Assembly (NCBI GenBank): GCA_016785225.1
Contig: JAFBJZ010000510.1
Location: 744,001-808,000 of the forward strand
DNA from: Psettodes erumei
Taxonomy: Eukaryota > Chordata > Actinopteri > Pleuronectiformes > Psettodidae
DNA: 64,000 nucleotides
Direction of reading: 5' to 3'
The notes beneath the pieces were generated by a model. The model ran no database searches, was not told where the DNA came from, and saw nothing but the letters and a program-made list of their open reading frames with translations. Below, piece after piece: positions 21,650-33,900 of this stretch (its first letter is position 1; the number at the start of each line of letters is the position of its first letter). The position numbers and the translations under genes are program-made.

Positions 21650-24600
21650 GAAATGAACAGAGGCAGAAGTCTACATTCTAATTTAGCTTTATTTTTAATA
21701 TATTGCATATTCCTGATTAATTAAGAGGCGCATTCTTGACTGCACTCGCTGTCAGTCCGATGTTCCCCTCAGTACAAGTCCAAATATGTCCATAATATTT
21801 TTACGTTGCTGTTTGTCCGAGCATAGCCCATCACTCCCCCGTTTGTATGTCACGAGCTGTCGTATACCGCCGTCAGCTACACAACCTTTCATAAATTCCT
21901 GACACAAGTATGTGAGTCTGCATCACTTCGGTCGCTTGTTCGCTTCTGCATTATGCATTAAATTCCTTGGGTTGCGGCTTATGTAACGCACCACTCCTGG
22001 CCAGCTGCTACACCTGGTTAAAAGTCGTGAGCGTTCTTTCGCTTCAAATCCCCGGCTGCCGAGAATTTACTGTTCAAACTGCGCCGTGGAAAACGTCCTT
22101 GAGTGCAGCGGATAACATCGCGGAAACCTTTAGTGCTGTTAAAGCCGCTGTCACGTTCGGCTGGTTTTACGCAGTCACGCCGTCGGGCCTTGGATGGAAA
22201 TGAGATCATGTTCATCGTCATGTTTCCAGCATAAAAGAGGAAAGAAGAGCACTCTTTAAAACTGGCCAGCGGTCACCGCTGACTGCTTCGGCTCCTCATC
22301 GGTTTGATGCCTCGGGGGGGTTAATATTAACACTAGACGCATGTGGGTGAGGCGTTAATGTCAAAGCTCTGCGTGTGAACGAAAGCCTGCGGTCATAACC
22401 CCAATATGGATGTTTGGAAATTTCTTAATGTCAGCCCTGTGCCTGTTGAGCGAAGCAGATTTGAATTCACCCCTGAGATTTCACATCAGACTCCAGCTGA
22501 AATTTGACTAAACTGTCGTGTCGTATTAAAACTAATGGCTTACCAGGCAAAACCTCACAGAGCTGCAGCTGTGAAACAGATAGTTGACATATCAAAAAAA
22601 AAAGGGGGGGGTGGATCAAATGAGCAAGTCAGACTTTGCGTACAGATCAGCGTCAGTGTGCGTTTCAGTAGAGCTGGCCGCTCTGTCAGCCTGTCGGAGT
22701 TGCTGTTTTGCTGACGGTCAAACCCCTTTGATTGGGAGGCGTGGGGGAGGGGGGGGGGCGAGGCCTTGCGGCCCTCCAGTGACGGAGCAGCTATGACTCA
22801 GTGAGGCAGATTAACCTGACTCAGCCGGAAACAAAAAGCCCCACTGTCACAACAATGAGAGCGCGATGGAAAACAAAGCGTTTTAGCTGACCAAACCAGA
22901 GCAGAGGCAATGATGACATGATCACACGTCCCGCACGAAAGCCTCAGCGGTCCCAGGAGGCCCAGTTTACTTCCCCCTGTGGTCTCCTATACAAACCTTA
23001 GTGGCTTTGTCACCTGCAAGCAAAATGAATCAAACCTGGAAAGCTAGTAAAACACAATACCTACTGTATTCATACTACTAGCACTGCTGTACCACATTAC
23101 AGAATCAGGATGCCATAAACGCACATTTATGAAAGACACAAAACCGCCCCCCGTCTGCCCAAAGGTGATCGAAGGGGATCGAAGGATGAATTTGGCGCGT
23201 GAGGCGCAGAGGGGAAGGACAGTAAAAAAGACAGGAGGGTGGCCACCTGGAGGTCAACAGCAGAAGCTTCACAAGCGAGAACAGACAGCCAGGCCTCAGG
23301 ATATCAGCTGATAAGCAGGTAATGGCTTCTCTTTACAGGAGTCCCGGAGCACGTGATGTGGTTGATGGTCTGTGGCAAATTATTTTTCATTATCAAGCAA
23401 AAAAAAAAGAACCCAAAAACAACAACAACATGAAGGAAAATCAAACAAGCCTGTAAACGAGGGGTTTCTTGCCAAAAGCCAGGACTTATTTTGGGAATGT
23501 TTACTTTCCACAAATTCATCAACCCTCACTCGAAAAGCATAAATAAGAGCATAATCAGACACTTTCTCTCTGCGGGTGTTTGAGTATGTCCACGCCAGGG
23601 AGGATTTTCGTGAGAGTACACTGCAGGTCTGTTTTTGGAATAAATATTTTTGCAATACAGCTCAAATCTCAAGCAGCCAACCTTTTAACAATTTGATTTG
23701 GACACTGAGGGTCACAAAACAGCTGGATTCCAGGCGATAGCTATATTTGATTTAGTGTAAACAATCCCCCTGCAGCTACTCAAACCAAAAACGTCTTTCA
23801 GTACCTCTCGACCTCCCCCTGAACCACGAGCCCACCGGTTCTCACTGAAGTCATAAATCTCTGACGTCGTTTTTTTTAAAAGAAAGCTGAGTGACTTTTC
23901 TAAAACAGCTGGACACAACAGGTTTCAGCAGATGCCACTCAAACAGCAGTAGATGTGCGGGGACTACTTTAAGCCGCGCATTAACACGCCACTGAGCGTT
24001 TCCAGCAGCAGGACGGTGTTGGTGGGGTTTGCGTGAAAAACAATGCGCGGCGGCCATGTTTATTGGAATAAAGGAGCGTGTCACCCAGTGCAACAGTGGG
24101 GCTCCTTCATGTGTTTAACAGCCCTTGGAGAAGAGTGGTAGAGGTCTGTGATACAGAGGGGTTGTTATTTGGCTTTTCCAGGGATCTGCTGAGAAAGAAG
24201 AAAAATACGCAAGGTCTTCAGCTTTATTGCTTGGACAAAGTGTATTATAAAACGAGCGGTTAGTTTACCTGCCATTTTCCATATGTTTCATATTGCAGTG
24301 GACAGAAAACTTGTAATTCCCCCCTCTATTAGTGGGCAGTGAACTGCACTATTCTGAGCCCATCCAAATGCTTGCCTTTATCAAGGAAAAACCGTAACAT
24401 TTCCCTGAAATGGGAGGCATTTCAGAATCATAGAATAAGAGAGAGCCTTGATTCTGACATTGATTTTATTTTCTCACGCATTTTTCTATCAGAAATTCCT
24501 TGTTTCAGGTCGCAAGCGTGAACAAAAGACGCAAATGGTGTTTCTTTTATGAATCTGGCCGTCTTTGTTGGCATTGTTGCAGCGAGCGCAATTGCAGCTC

Positions 24601-26190
24601 CCTCTCCACGTATTTCACTGAATGCTCTACTAGTAGCAGCAGAGGTTAATTCTGTTGCTCCAAAAGCTGTAATTAGATAATCGCACAGTCAGGGTCATAC
24701 AGCTGGTATTTATTTACACTGCAGACAACACGGAGACGAGATCAAGCTTAAGTAACAAGGTTAGCCCGTCTGAAATGGTCGTGATAGGAATGATTTACTG
24801 TATTCGTGGCAGCACTGTTGCTCTCTGTGACATAAATGTTGACAATGAAAGGTGGCAATTGTGAGCATGAGAATTCATGGAAAGTGTCACCGTTTGCACT
24901 CAGTTATGAAAAGACGCAGAGGCGAGGGATTTCCATTCGGTTGCCGGAAGCTGGAAACTTTTGAAATTGCACTGCTGGGAAACTGAGTGAAGTGCTGTAG
25001 CTTTCCTTTGCGCTGTTGCAAATGACTGCGTAAAACGCCATTCGTCATGAGTCTGAACAACATCCTCGGGATAGAAATTAATAGCATGAACACAATGGAT
25101 TGTCTTGTTGTGCAGCCCTTTGCACTTTGTTGTGTAACTAAGTAGTCTGCGCACACAATGCCACCGGTTCTCATAAATTCCCGGCAGAGGGTGAGAGCGA
25201 GCGGTGACGAGGCCTGAGCCTTTATCTGAGAATGATAAATCCCCCTCCACTGCCACACAGCGGATCGCCGAGGAACCTTGAGCTGATTTATCGAGCTGGG
25301 AAAAACAGGGAGAGTGAGGAAGCTGTCCTCTGTCTGGATATCGCCTCCATTCTTCATTTGGGTGACTTTTCACTCAACCCCAAGAAGAGAGACCCAGGGA
25401 ATGCTGCTCTTTTTGTTTTCATGGCATTTCTGCTTTGTACGTGATGATGGTGTGTGAAGTTCAAAAAATGGGAAATGAAAAGAGGCATGAGATGCATCAA
25501 ACACACGACAGTGACACTGCACGTTTACTCACAGCATCTTGTGATATGATATTTCCAGAACAGCCTGGAGTTTAACACTCAATGCTGGATTTTTGTTCCA
25601 TCAAGCCCCCTGACAGCGGCCACCCACCTCCCACCTCACCTCAAGCATGTTCCAGGGTCATTTTGCAAAACGAGACCTTCTCATTCACGCGTCTTAGTTG
25701 TTAGCGCACTACCAACAGCAGTTCAGCAGCAAACCCTCGAGTAGTCACTGTACTCACCGCAATCAGCGGTGCGACCCGGGCTGAAGAATCAATCATCAAG
25801 TGCTTTTTTCAAGAGCCACCATTTCCACGGTATTCAATAATTATCCAAGGAGAAATTGATTGTCGGAGCAGAGAGACCATTTTCAGCCCCCACTGATCGC
25901 CGTAGTAAAATGTAGGGCAATGCAGCCACAATAAATCTTAGAAAAATTCTCACTCACAGGTTGTTTTGGGGTTTCTTTCCCGTGGCTTCGCTTGCCTCCA
26001 CCTGCAACCCAAAACAAGTTCACAACCATTCTCTGGAGGCTGTTAGAGTAACACAGGCGAGGCAGGTTGAAGGACTCCTCCAGATACGGGTACAGCACTT
26101 CACAAAATCAGAGCCTCCCAGAAGGCACTGAACCTCACACATCTAACAATACACGAGGGCTCCAGGTCAGAAATGTCTTTTAAATTCAGT
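21650..26190. other. Non-coding stretch with possible regulatory blocks
   Basis: No gene seen. Two overlapping minus-strand frames of about 155 codons at 24887-25373 are open but resemble no protein family I know. Blocks at about 21715-21965 (GATTAATTAAGAGGCGC, TTATGCATTAAATTCC) and about 24640-24880 (CTGTAATTAGATAATCGC) are candidate conserved elements by texture. A G-run at 22744-22759 and an A-run at about 23399 are present. Confidence 0.35.
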
Positions 26191-26199
26191 GAAGTTTTG

Positions 26200-26530
26200 C
26201 AAAATCCTGTTCTGCAACCATTCTATTCAGCAGGCAGCTGGCCAGCGCAGCCAGTCCTCCACCATCTTGACTCTGGACTAAATAATTCATCCTCCGTTGT
26301 GTCAGGCTGTGGGGGAATCTTCTGCCTTGGTCAGCTGGAATTTTTGTCATAGCCATGGAGAACACATTTCCTTCTAATTGGAGAGGGAGTAAACTTTTTT
26401 TTTTAACTGCACAGCCTTTCTTCCGCAGGTGGTTGGAAGGCCTGATGTTGCCGATTGTTAAAATCCTAACACGAGAAAACGCTCTGACGGCGCAGACCTC
26501 CGCCAAGAGATGAACATTTCCTTACAACCA
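26200..26530 (-). mobile_element. Possible RTE/SINE-like repeat remnant, reverse orientation
   Basis: The segment contains CGCAGACCTCCGCCAAGAGA near 26493, preceded by CTAACACGAGAAAACGCTCT. A 'cagacctccgccaag' word is, from memory, a recurrent part of fish dispersed repeats. Boundaries are uncertain. Confidence 0.35.
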
Positions 26531-26839
26531 GATGTGGAGCAGTTTGTAAAATTTGCATTTATGAAGATATGACTGAAAATGTGAAAGTCCTTCAAATGGT
26601 TCCTGCATCGAGTTACTGAAGATCACATGTGCCACGGTTTAAGGTTGAAAAATCTGACATGCAACAGATCCACAAGTCAACAAGTTCTCCCTCTTCATAT
26701 TAGCATAAACAGTTGTTCTCAGGGATTTGCGGTGTTGTCAATAATGGCCTCATATCAGTGAGAGTGCCCCTTTAATGAGGTAGCTCCTGGTATTTCAATT
26801 GCAAATGGTACAGCTGGGGAAAAAATAATGTGATTTTTT

Positions 26840-27390
26840 TTTTACGGGCCGATTTTAAAAAACGGTTTTCTCCTCAGAATCGATATTTCTTTTTCACTTA
26901 TTTATCGTGGTAGCGCACAGTCCGGGCGAAGGTTCACACCGGCGCGCGCGGGGGTCATTTCCTGGCTCTTTCACTTTTGATGACAATTCAGCTCCATTTT
27001 TGTGTAAGAGAGAGAGAGAGCGTGGTGCAGAGAGGGAGATGCTGAAAGCATGTGACAATGCAGGATTTCAGAACACGGTTTGTTATACAGTTATAAACAA
27101 AGAGTTGTCAATGTCAGTTGAAAACATTTCTGCTGTGTGGAGATTTCAGGTGCCTTCATTTCTTTCTTATTGTTTTTGGAAATATGACTCATGATGTATT
27201 GTCTCGACAAGCGCCTGATTCTGCTTGTGTGATTGTTTTAGAAGGAAAACGAAATCCCATACACAAATACTCAGTACTATCAAAGCGTAATACTTGTTGA
27301 ATCGCAGTACAAATAGAATCGCGATACCAATCGAATCGGCACCCAAGTACAGTGATAAGATGGAATCATGACAAAAGCATATCGTCTCAC
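26840..27390. mobile_element. Possible hAT-like non-autonomous element remnant
   Basis: The two ends carry ATCG-rich words: CAGAATCGATATTTC at about 26875, and TTGAATCGCAGTAC, AATCGCGATACC, AATCGAATCGGCACCC at about 27297-27340. Such runs are common in fish repeats that end in ATCG-rich sequence. It is unclear whether the two parts belong to one element. Confidence 0.3.
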
Positions 27391-27399
27391 CCCGAGTAA

Positions 27400-27930
27400 G
27401 CGGTTTGGCAGAATCCACCGCAGCTAATGTTGTCTCGAGGTGTGTCTAGTCAAATCTTCCACCCTCAGTAACTTTCATGTTACATTAACGCAGTATAAAG
27501 GTCACATCGGCTTGAAACGTCCAAATAAAAGTGGACCTCACGACAGAGGGCACTCCCTCTTCACCTTCAGGCCCGTATCTTGTTCCATGTTGAGTTCCAT
27601 CATTCATTCATTCATCGGCCGCCAGTCATGTGGCAGCGTTGCCATTTGTCCCGCCAATCACTGCCGCGTCGGCGATAGCTGCCGGACAGTATCAGAGTGA
27701 TGTGGTTACAAGCAGCGTCCAGGCGTCGAACGGCTTGAGCGGAAGGCTACGTGGACAGACGGATGGAGGGAAGGACCGCACTTCATCACACAAACCTCAG
27801 CTATTGACTTTAACTTGTCCTTGTAGTAATAATGCCTTTTTATAGGTTGTTTCATTATTCATATATTCACTCAGACTAAGAACAAGTGTGCTGCTTTTTT
27901 ACTTTTATATTTTTTATTTTGCTAAGCCTG
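27400..27930. other. Non-coding stretch
   Basis: No gene, RNA or clear repeat is visible. A short CATT run near 27600 is the only tandem feature. Confidence 0.4.
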
Positions 27931-27931
27931 C

Positions 27932-27932
<1 letters not shown>

Positions 27933-27967
<35 letters not shown>
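27933..27967. repeat. (TG)n microsatellite
   Basis: About 17 uninterrupted GT units. Confidence 0.97.
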
Positions 27968-27970
<3 letters not shown>

Positions 27971-30900
27971 CCTCCGCTCGCCCCTGTCCCTGAAACATCT
28001 AGGTTATACCCCTGGGTGATCCGCACTGAGCCAAGGTAGTGATGTGAGCTGTGAAGTTAGAGAAGGATGCATTGATTTATTTGGCCTTACATGGTTTTCA
28101 CTGCTCTGTACACTGTAAGCCCGTCTCATTTCCTCAGAATAAGGTGTTGGAGAGTAAGTGAGATGGTGAGATGATTCTTTTTTGGGGGGGGGTGCCACAT
28201 ACAATTTTGCTGATGTCATAAAAGCAGCATTTTGTGCACGGTAAATTAAGCGTTGAGTGAGTTTCTTGGCTTAGGGGCATGATAGAAAAGCTCCCCTAGG
28301 TAATATAAAGTATAGTTCCTGCAGCAGGTGCCAATAGAAAAGTGGGCGTTCTTTGAAAAAGCGTACGTTTTGACGAACGCCTCAATTCAATTACAGCGGC
28401 GCATCTTTTCTGGCGCGTTAAGCGACGCGAGGAGCAGGGAGAGGCAGGCAGCACGGGGCAGCTCATGAGAGAGTTCATTTCATGGCCGGGTCAAGCCGGA
28501 GCGGCCGGGCATGCCTCAGGATGACCGGTGCTAAACCCATCTGACACCTTAATGGCCGAGGCAGACCCGGCTGTTTGTTTAGTCTCTGTAAGGAAGAGAA
28601 CTGTTTTCACATTACCCCTGCAGCTGTCTGCTGCACCGCTGCACCGTTGCACCCGGCCGACCGCTCTATCTGCCCGCCCTCCCGCGAAGGCTGCAGGTGT
28701 GACCGCTCTGCACCAGTTGACGCCTGATTGGCCAAATACAGCTCCATTTAGCTGCAGTCAGCCCGGAATGGACCCGACGACGAGCCCAGCGCCGCGCAAT
28801 TAATCGCTGTGTGTCAAGCCTTCCGTTCTCACTTGATATGTAGATGTTTACATTATGTTTCCATGTATTAAGACGCTTCTCCTTTCTTGCCAATCACTGT
28901 TGTTGATTTGATCACTGTCATCAACAGACGATGACCATCATCGCATTATTTTTGTATTAGCTTTTTTACTATTGTATAGTAATAGAAAGAAAAATGTAAT
29001 GTAAGTTCTTCCAATATCAGCCTGTTTGGATGCATACCAAGCCTACTCATCAAACATGCAATTATTTGTATTTACAGACACTGCGACTGCGAGATTGTCT
29101 TCCTGGGCAAAATATGCTGAAATATCTCCATGTATAGATATTACATAGACACTCGCACTCGGCCTTAGTCTGAACTCTGTTCTCTTTCTCACACACAGGT
29201 CATCTCGACTGTACAAACGATTGGCTTAAACGTCAGGTTCTACTATGCACAGCATTGTTAGTCGGCCGACCGAGCGGAGGTTGGCAGTTTACATCCCAGC
29301 AGACAGACTCTCTGCTTAATCCATCCCTGGTATCACTCCTCCTCCTGCTCCCTGCACACTTTTGTGACATGTGGAGGAATTGGAAGCCTGACAGGTCCGC
29401 CATACCCAGTTGAGGTCGCGACGCTATGACTGGACAATCGCTGTTGTTGGGAGCTTGTGCTCGGGGGGGGGGGGTTAATGTTAACAGTTGTGTTGGTGAG
29501 GAAACATTCTGAGGTGAAAGAGGATGCGGCGTTGCAGGCACAAGCTGCTTTTCAAATGCTTTAATGTCTTCTGTCCCTGTTGGCGCAGGGTCCATCTCAT
29601 GTTGCCGCTCCTCGTAGTGCAGGTAAACGGAGATCTGTAAATACTCTCAGATTGTCTAGACATCAGAGAGTATCATTTCTCTCAGAAGTCACTGCGACAA
29701 AAATGATCCATGACCTGCAAACCTGCTGGACTTGGCTGTTAATGCAAAGTGGAAATCCATTCTTTTCGAAATTCATAAAGGGACGGTAATGCTGAGTGTA
29801 GAAATAAAACTGAAAAAAACAACAAACCTTGTCACCCCGCTGGCCAAGGTCTGACTCAGCCTCGCTGCCTTAAAGACACTCATGACGACTCTCTGGAGCC
29901 TGATGACGGCTGAGTCAAAGTGAATTGCCTCCGTGCATCAGTGGGGGTTAGATCAACTCCAACAATCAACAATCAAAACCATTACTCAGTCATAAATCCA
30001 TCAGAGGCCAGAGGTACAGAAACAAGCTGTGAGATCCACGCTTCACACCAAAAACACACCACTGTGAGTAAGAATAGTAACGAGCAAAAAAGTTTTGCAG
30101 GAGAAGGCGTCACTTCCTTTCCTAAACACATCCATAGGCTGCACGTGTGAATGTATGTACTGTGCGTTAGTGTGTGTGGAGGAGCTTCTGTGGTGACACT
30201 ACAGATCAGGTGTGTACTGCGTGGGAGGGAATCATCTGGCATATGGTGGGCCATCAACAAATGACTTTAGCATCATGTGTGATGTTGGCAAACATTATCT
30301 TCATCCGCAGCGGGAGTTTCCGAAACTCACACGCAAATGGAGATGTACAGTTTTCATTATTTTGATTACATTTAAGGGACTTTATTACACAAGCAATTTA
30401 AAAACACCCCCCCCCCACAAAAAAAATGAACACATCTTTCATTATTCTTTTTAAATCCAGTATCAGCAACGCATCTTTTCTCTAATCCGTCTCTCCTCCT
30501 CCTCGCAGTTTGCCATCTGGCAGGGACTCGCGGAGTGTCGCTAAATGAGCAGACGTCAAGTCGCAGTGAGTATACAGATATTAGCTCGCAGCGCTGTGTT
30601 TGAAACCAGCGCGGCAGCAGTTTAATTTTGTGCAAGCGCAATTTCATTTCTGGTACGCCGCTGCCTTTTAGGAGAGCTCTGAGCGTTGGTCCACACCGCC
30701 TCGAGTGGTGGGGTGGCTCAACCTGCGTTCGATGCTAATTCAGTGACTGCTTTCGGATGAAAGCCTGTGAGAATACGGCGACACATCACGTCTTGTGATG
30801 GTCTCATTTGAAGCCCTTTTAAGACTTTTTTTTTTTTTTACATCCGAAAAAGCAAATGAAGCAATGCTGTCCCAGCGTTGTGTCTCCCGGATGTCTTCAC

Positions 30901-33900
30901 CACACATCCAATCTCAAGACATGAAGTCATAAGCCTGTTACGCACCGTCGCCCGCTGAGCTCCTCAATTACTTTTGGCATCTTTTGCAAAATCACATCAC
31001 CGAAATTATATGTGAGCAGATATGCCGTTATACTAGTGAGCGCTGTGTTCAGCTGGCTTCCATTTCCTTCATGATACCGCCACAATTTCCCCCCAAAATG
31101 AATCCAGCACAGAGAATTACCTACAGTGTCATTTTCTCCGCATGATCACACAGATTTTCCTGCAGCAGTTTTTTTTTTTTATTTTTTTTCGGTTTATCTT
31201 TGCCATGTAGGGAACTTCTACAGCAGTGATGCCGCTGTCGGCGGGGCAAACAAAAAAAAAAGCTGATTACAGGGCAGAATTATCGAGATTGCCCGTCTCT
31301 CTTAGCGGCCACAGATATCATAGCAGCAAAGAGCGGAGAAAGGTGTTCGCGTCGCACACACTTGTTTAGAAGATAATATCTTTGACGATAAGTCCCCCTT
31401 CCCACGCCCCGCCCCAAACAATATAAATGTATATGAGGGAAAACTGGGGCAAGCCTGAATCAGAATTTCAATAGGCCGCATTTTTTGTTTAGACTTGCAA
31501 TTTTGGCAGTAAGCACCGCCACGCCCAGCATATCAGTGGAAAGCTGTTATTCTTCTGTCCCTGAGATGTGTTGTGAGTGAGACATGGCACCGGTGCAGAT
31601 ATCTACAGTAATCACCGCCAGAGGCAGATGTCACCGATTGTTATTTCTTTTTCCTCTGCATGAATTATTCCTGTGATATGAAGCGCCGGCAACCCATCTC
31701 TCTCTCCCCCGCCACACCACCATCAGCACTTGGACATCTCCGAGACCCCGTGACTTCCCCATACATTAAACAGCAAGAAGAACTGCTGTTCCGCTCCCTG
31801 CTTCTCTTGCATGGTTTTATTGGAACGATGCTCTGAGATATTTGGCTGCAGAGGCCAAAAATAGAAGGAAGCTGAGGAACACATCGTAAACTATTTGGTT
31901 TATTGGACTTAATGGAGCTCACTTTATAGACACAATTGTGAACTATTGAAACAGGAGTGTCAGCGACACATTCACCATAAAGCTGTCGACTCCCCTCAGA
32001 GCGCTGCATAAATGTGGGCAGGGAGCTTAGTTAGTTTTACGTCGGGAAAGAATAATAAATGGGAACGCCGTGAGACCAGGGGCTGGCATGGTCTTCGCAC
32101 GATTCTGCAGAATCCTGCAGATCACATGGTGTCGTTTAATTGCTACTCTAAATGTGGTGTGACTTCCAAAACAGGTGAGGGCTCTTGTTTCGTACTGCGC
32201 AAGAGAGCTGCACTCACGTGGCTCTTTTTGGTGGCAGCAGCCAGAAACTTGAACGAACGCTCGCGACCAAAATGTGAGAACGTTAAACCGGCAGGCCGCA
32301 GCCCCTCGGAAGCACATTTTAGCTCCCACAGCTGATTGACTCCCAGCTCAGCCTCATTAGTGAGTTAGGAGAGCAAAGTTTCAGGCAGGTGGGGGGGTTT
32401 CATAGAGCATGAAGGCCAAATACGCCGCTTCCCGTGACAATACCAAGGACAGTGTTCTGCCGACTGCGAAACCACGGCAGAGTCCTTGGCTCATCTAGAG
32501 CGCTGTTTCACATAATGGGAGCAGGCTCGGAAAGAAATAAACCAACCTGATAATGAGGCTTTCCCTCAATTTCCGCGACATTTTTCCAATAGGAGTCATC
32601 TGTGCCTTTAATAGACGACAAACATCTGTGCTGCTCGGGAACAGAGTCTAATCTGTTTGGTAATTGGTGGCTGAGCACAGAGTGAGCTAACCACGGGTTT
32701 TGTCAATAGCTATTAAAGTTCTCGGAGATATAAATAAAACGGTTATTCATTACACCATGTCCTGCTCTCATAATTCAGCTGCTGATGTATGATGCAAGTC
32801 GCAGTGCTCAGAGGTGGATGTTGTCACAGGAAGCGTGTAACAGCCAGCGTCTCGTGAAAGCCCTGCCTTTCCAGAGTTTGGTCCAGACTGAAATATCTCT
32901 GCAAGAGGGAATGAGCGTTCGTGAAACTTGCTACAGATAGTCAAGGTTTTTTGAAGGTACGTTTTACATTTTTGCTCGACGTTTGCGGTCCAGTCGATGT
33001 GATTGGACGATCACCGGAGGCGTTGCCATCCGTGCCACATTTGTGCAGACAAAGCTTGTTTTCTCTCCCATCAGCGGTTCTTTTTTTTTTTTTTTCCTAG
33101 GGCAGCAAGGGAGGAACCTTTTAGTCAGAACCATCGTCACAAGAGCATTTTCAAAGAGAGAAATGTTGTGAACTCGAACCAAAATCTGAATTTCCATACA
33201 TTTTATGATAGAAAGGCAGACCTTGAGCGTGCTTCCTGTCCGCGAGCGGGAGCTACGGTGTTCTGGAAGCAGTTACCGGCAGTACAGAGGTTTATTCAGT
33301 CAGCCACAATCCTGATGCTTTGCTAATTAGTGAGGAAAAATAATTATGCTCAGATGACATCCTTCGAGGCCACCTGTCCGCTCGCTTGATTGCCGATCTG
33401 CAAATTAAAAAAAGATAGACCTCAGATGCAGCTAAAAACTCAATCATCCCTCGCGAGCCGGCGGCAACAAACAGGTGGACATGACAAAACTGCAGCGTCC
33501 CCCTCCTGTAGTTTGTCTATGAAGGGTACGGACCTGTGATGTCTCATTTACGCTCAGCTGCTTTGCATTTTAAGAACTCAGCCACCGTTTGGAAATTATG
33601 GCCCGCTTCCTCACAAAATGACAGATAGCAGGAAATTAGGAGAAATGACTCTGCTTTTTTTACGAGATAGGAGGGAACAGATGACACTTTGCGAGTGTTA
33701 AATGATGAACTTGTGTTTCGTCTTTAACGCGAGGAGGCACTCGGAGGAAATGGACCTTCTTCGGATGTACTCGAGTACGCTGCCGCCTGCACAAGAACAG
33801 ACAGAATGTGATTGAGGCGGTGTTGGTTGATGCTGACATTTATAAAGATAATGTTGCCTAATGTCCTCGCTGGTTTAGAACTAATACACAAATTGTGACG

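Noticed and set aside
24887..25373. Two overlapping minus-strand frames of about 155 codons
   Set aside because: Both frames are open over the same DNA, neither shows a domain or coding-like composition, and no splice context is present.
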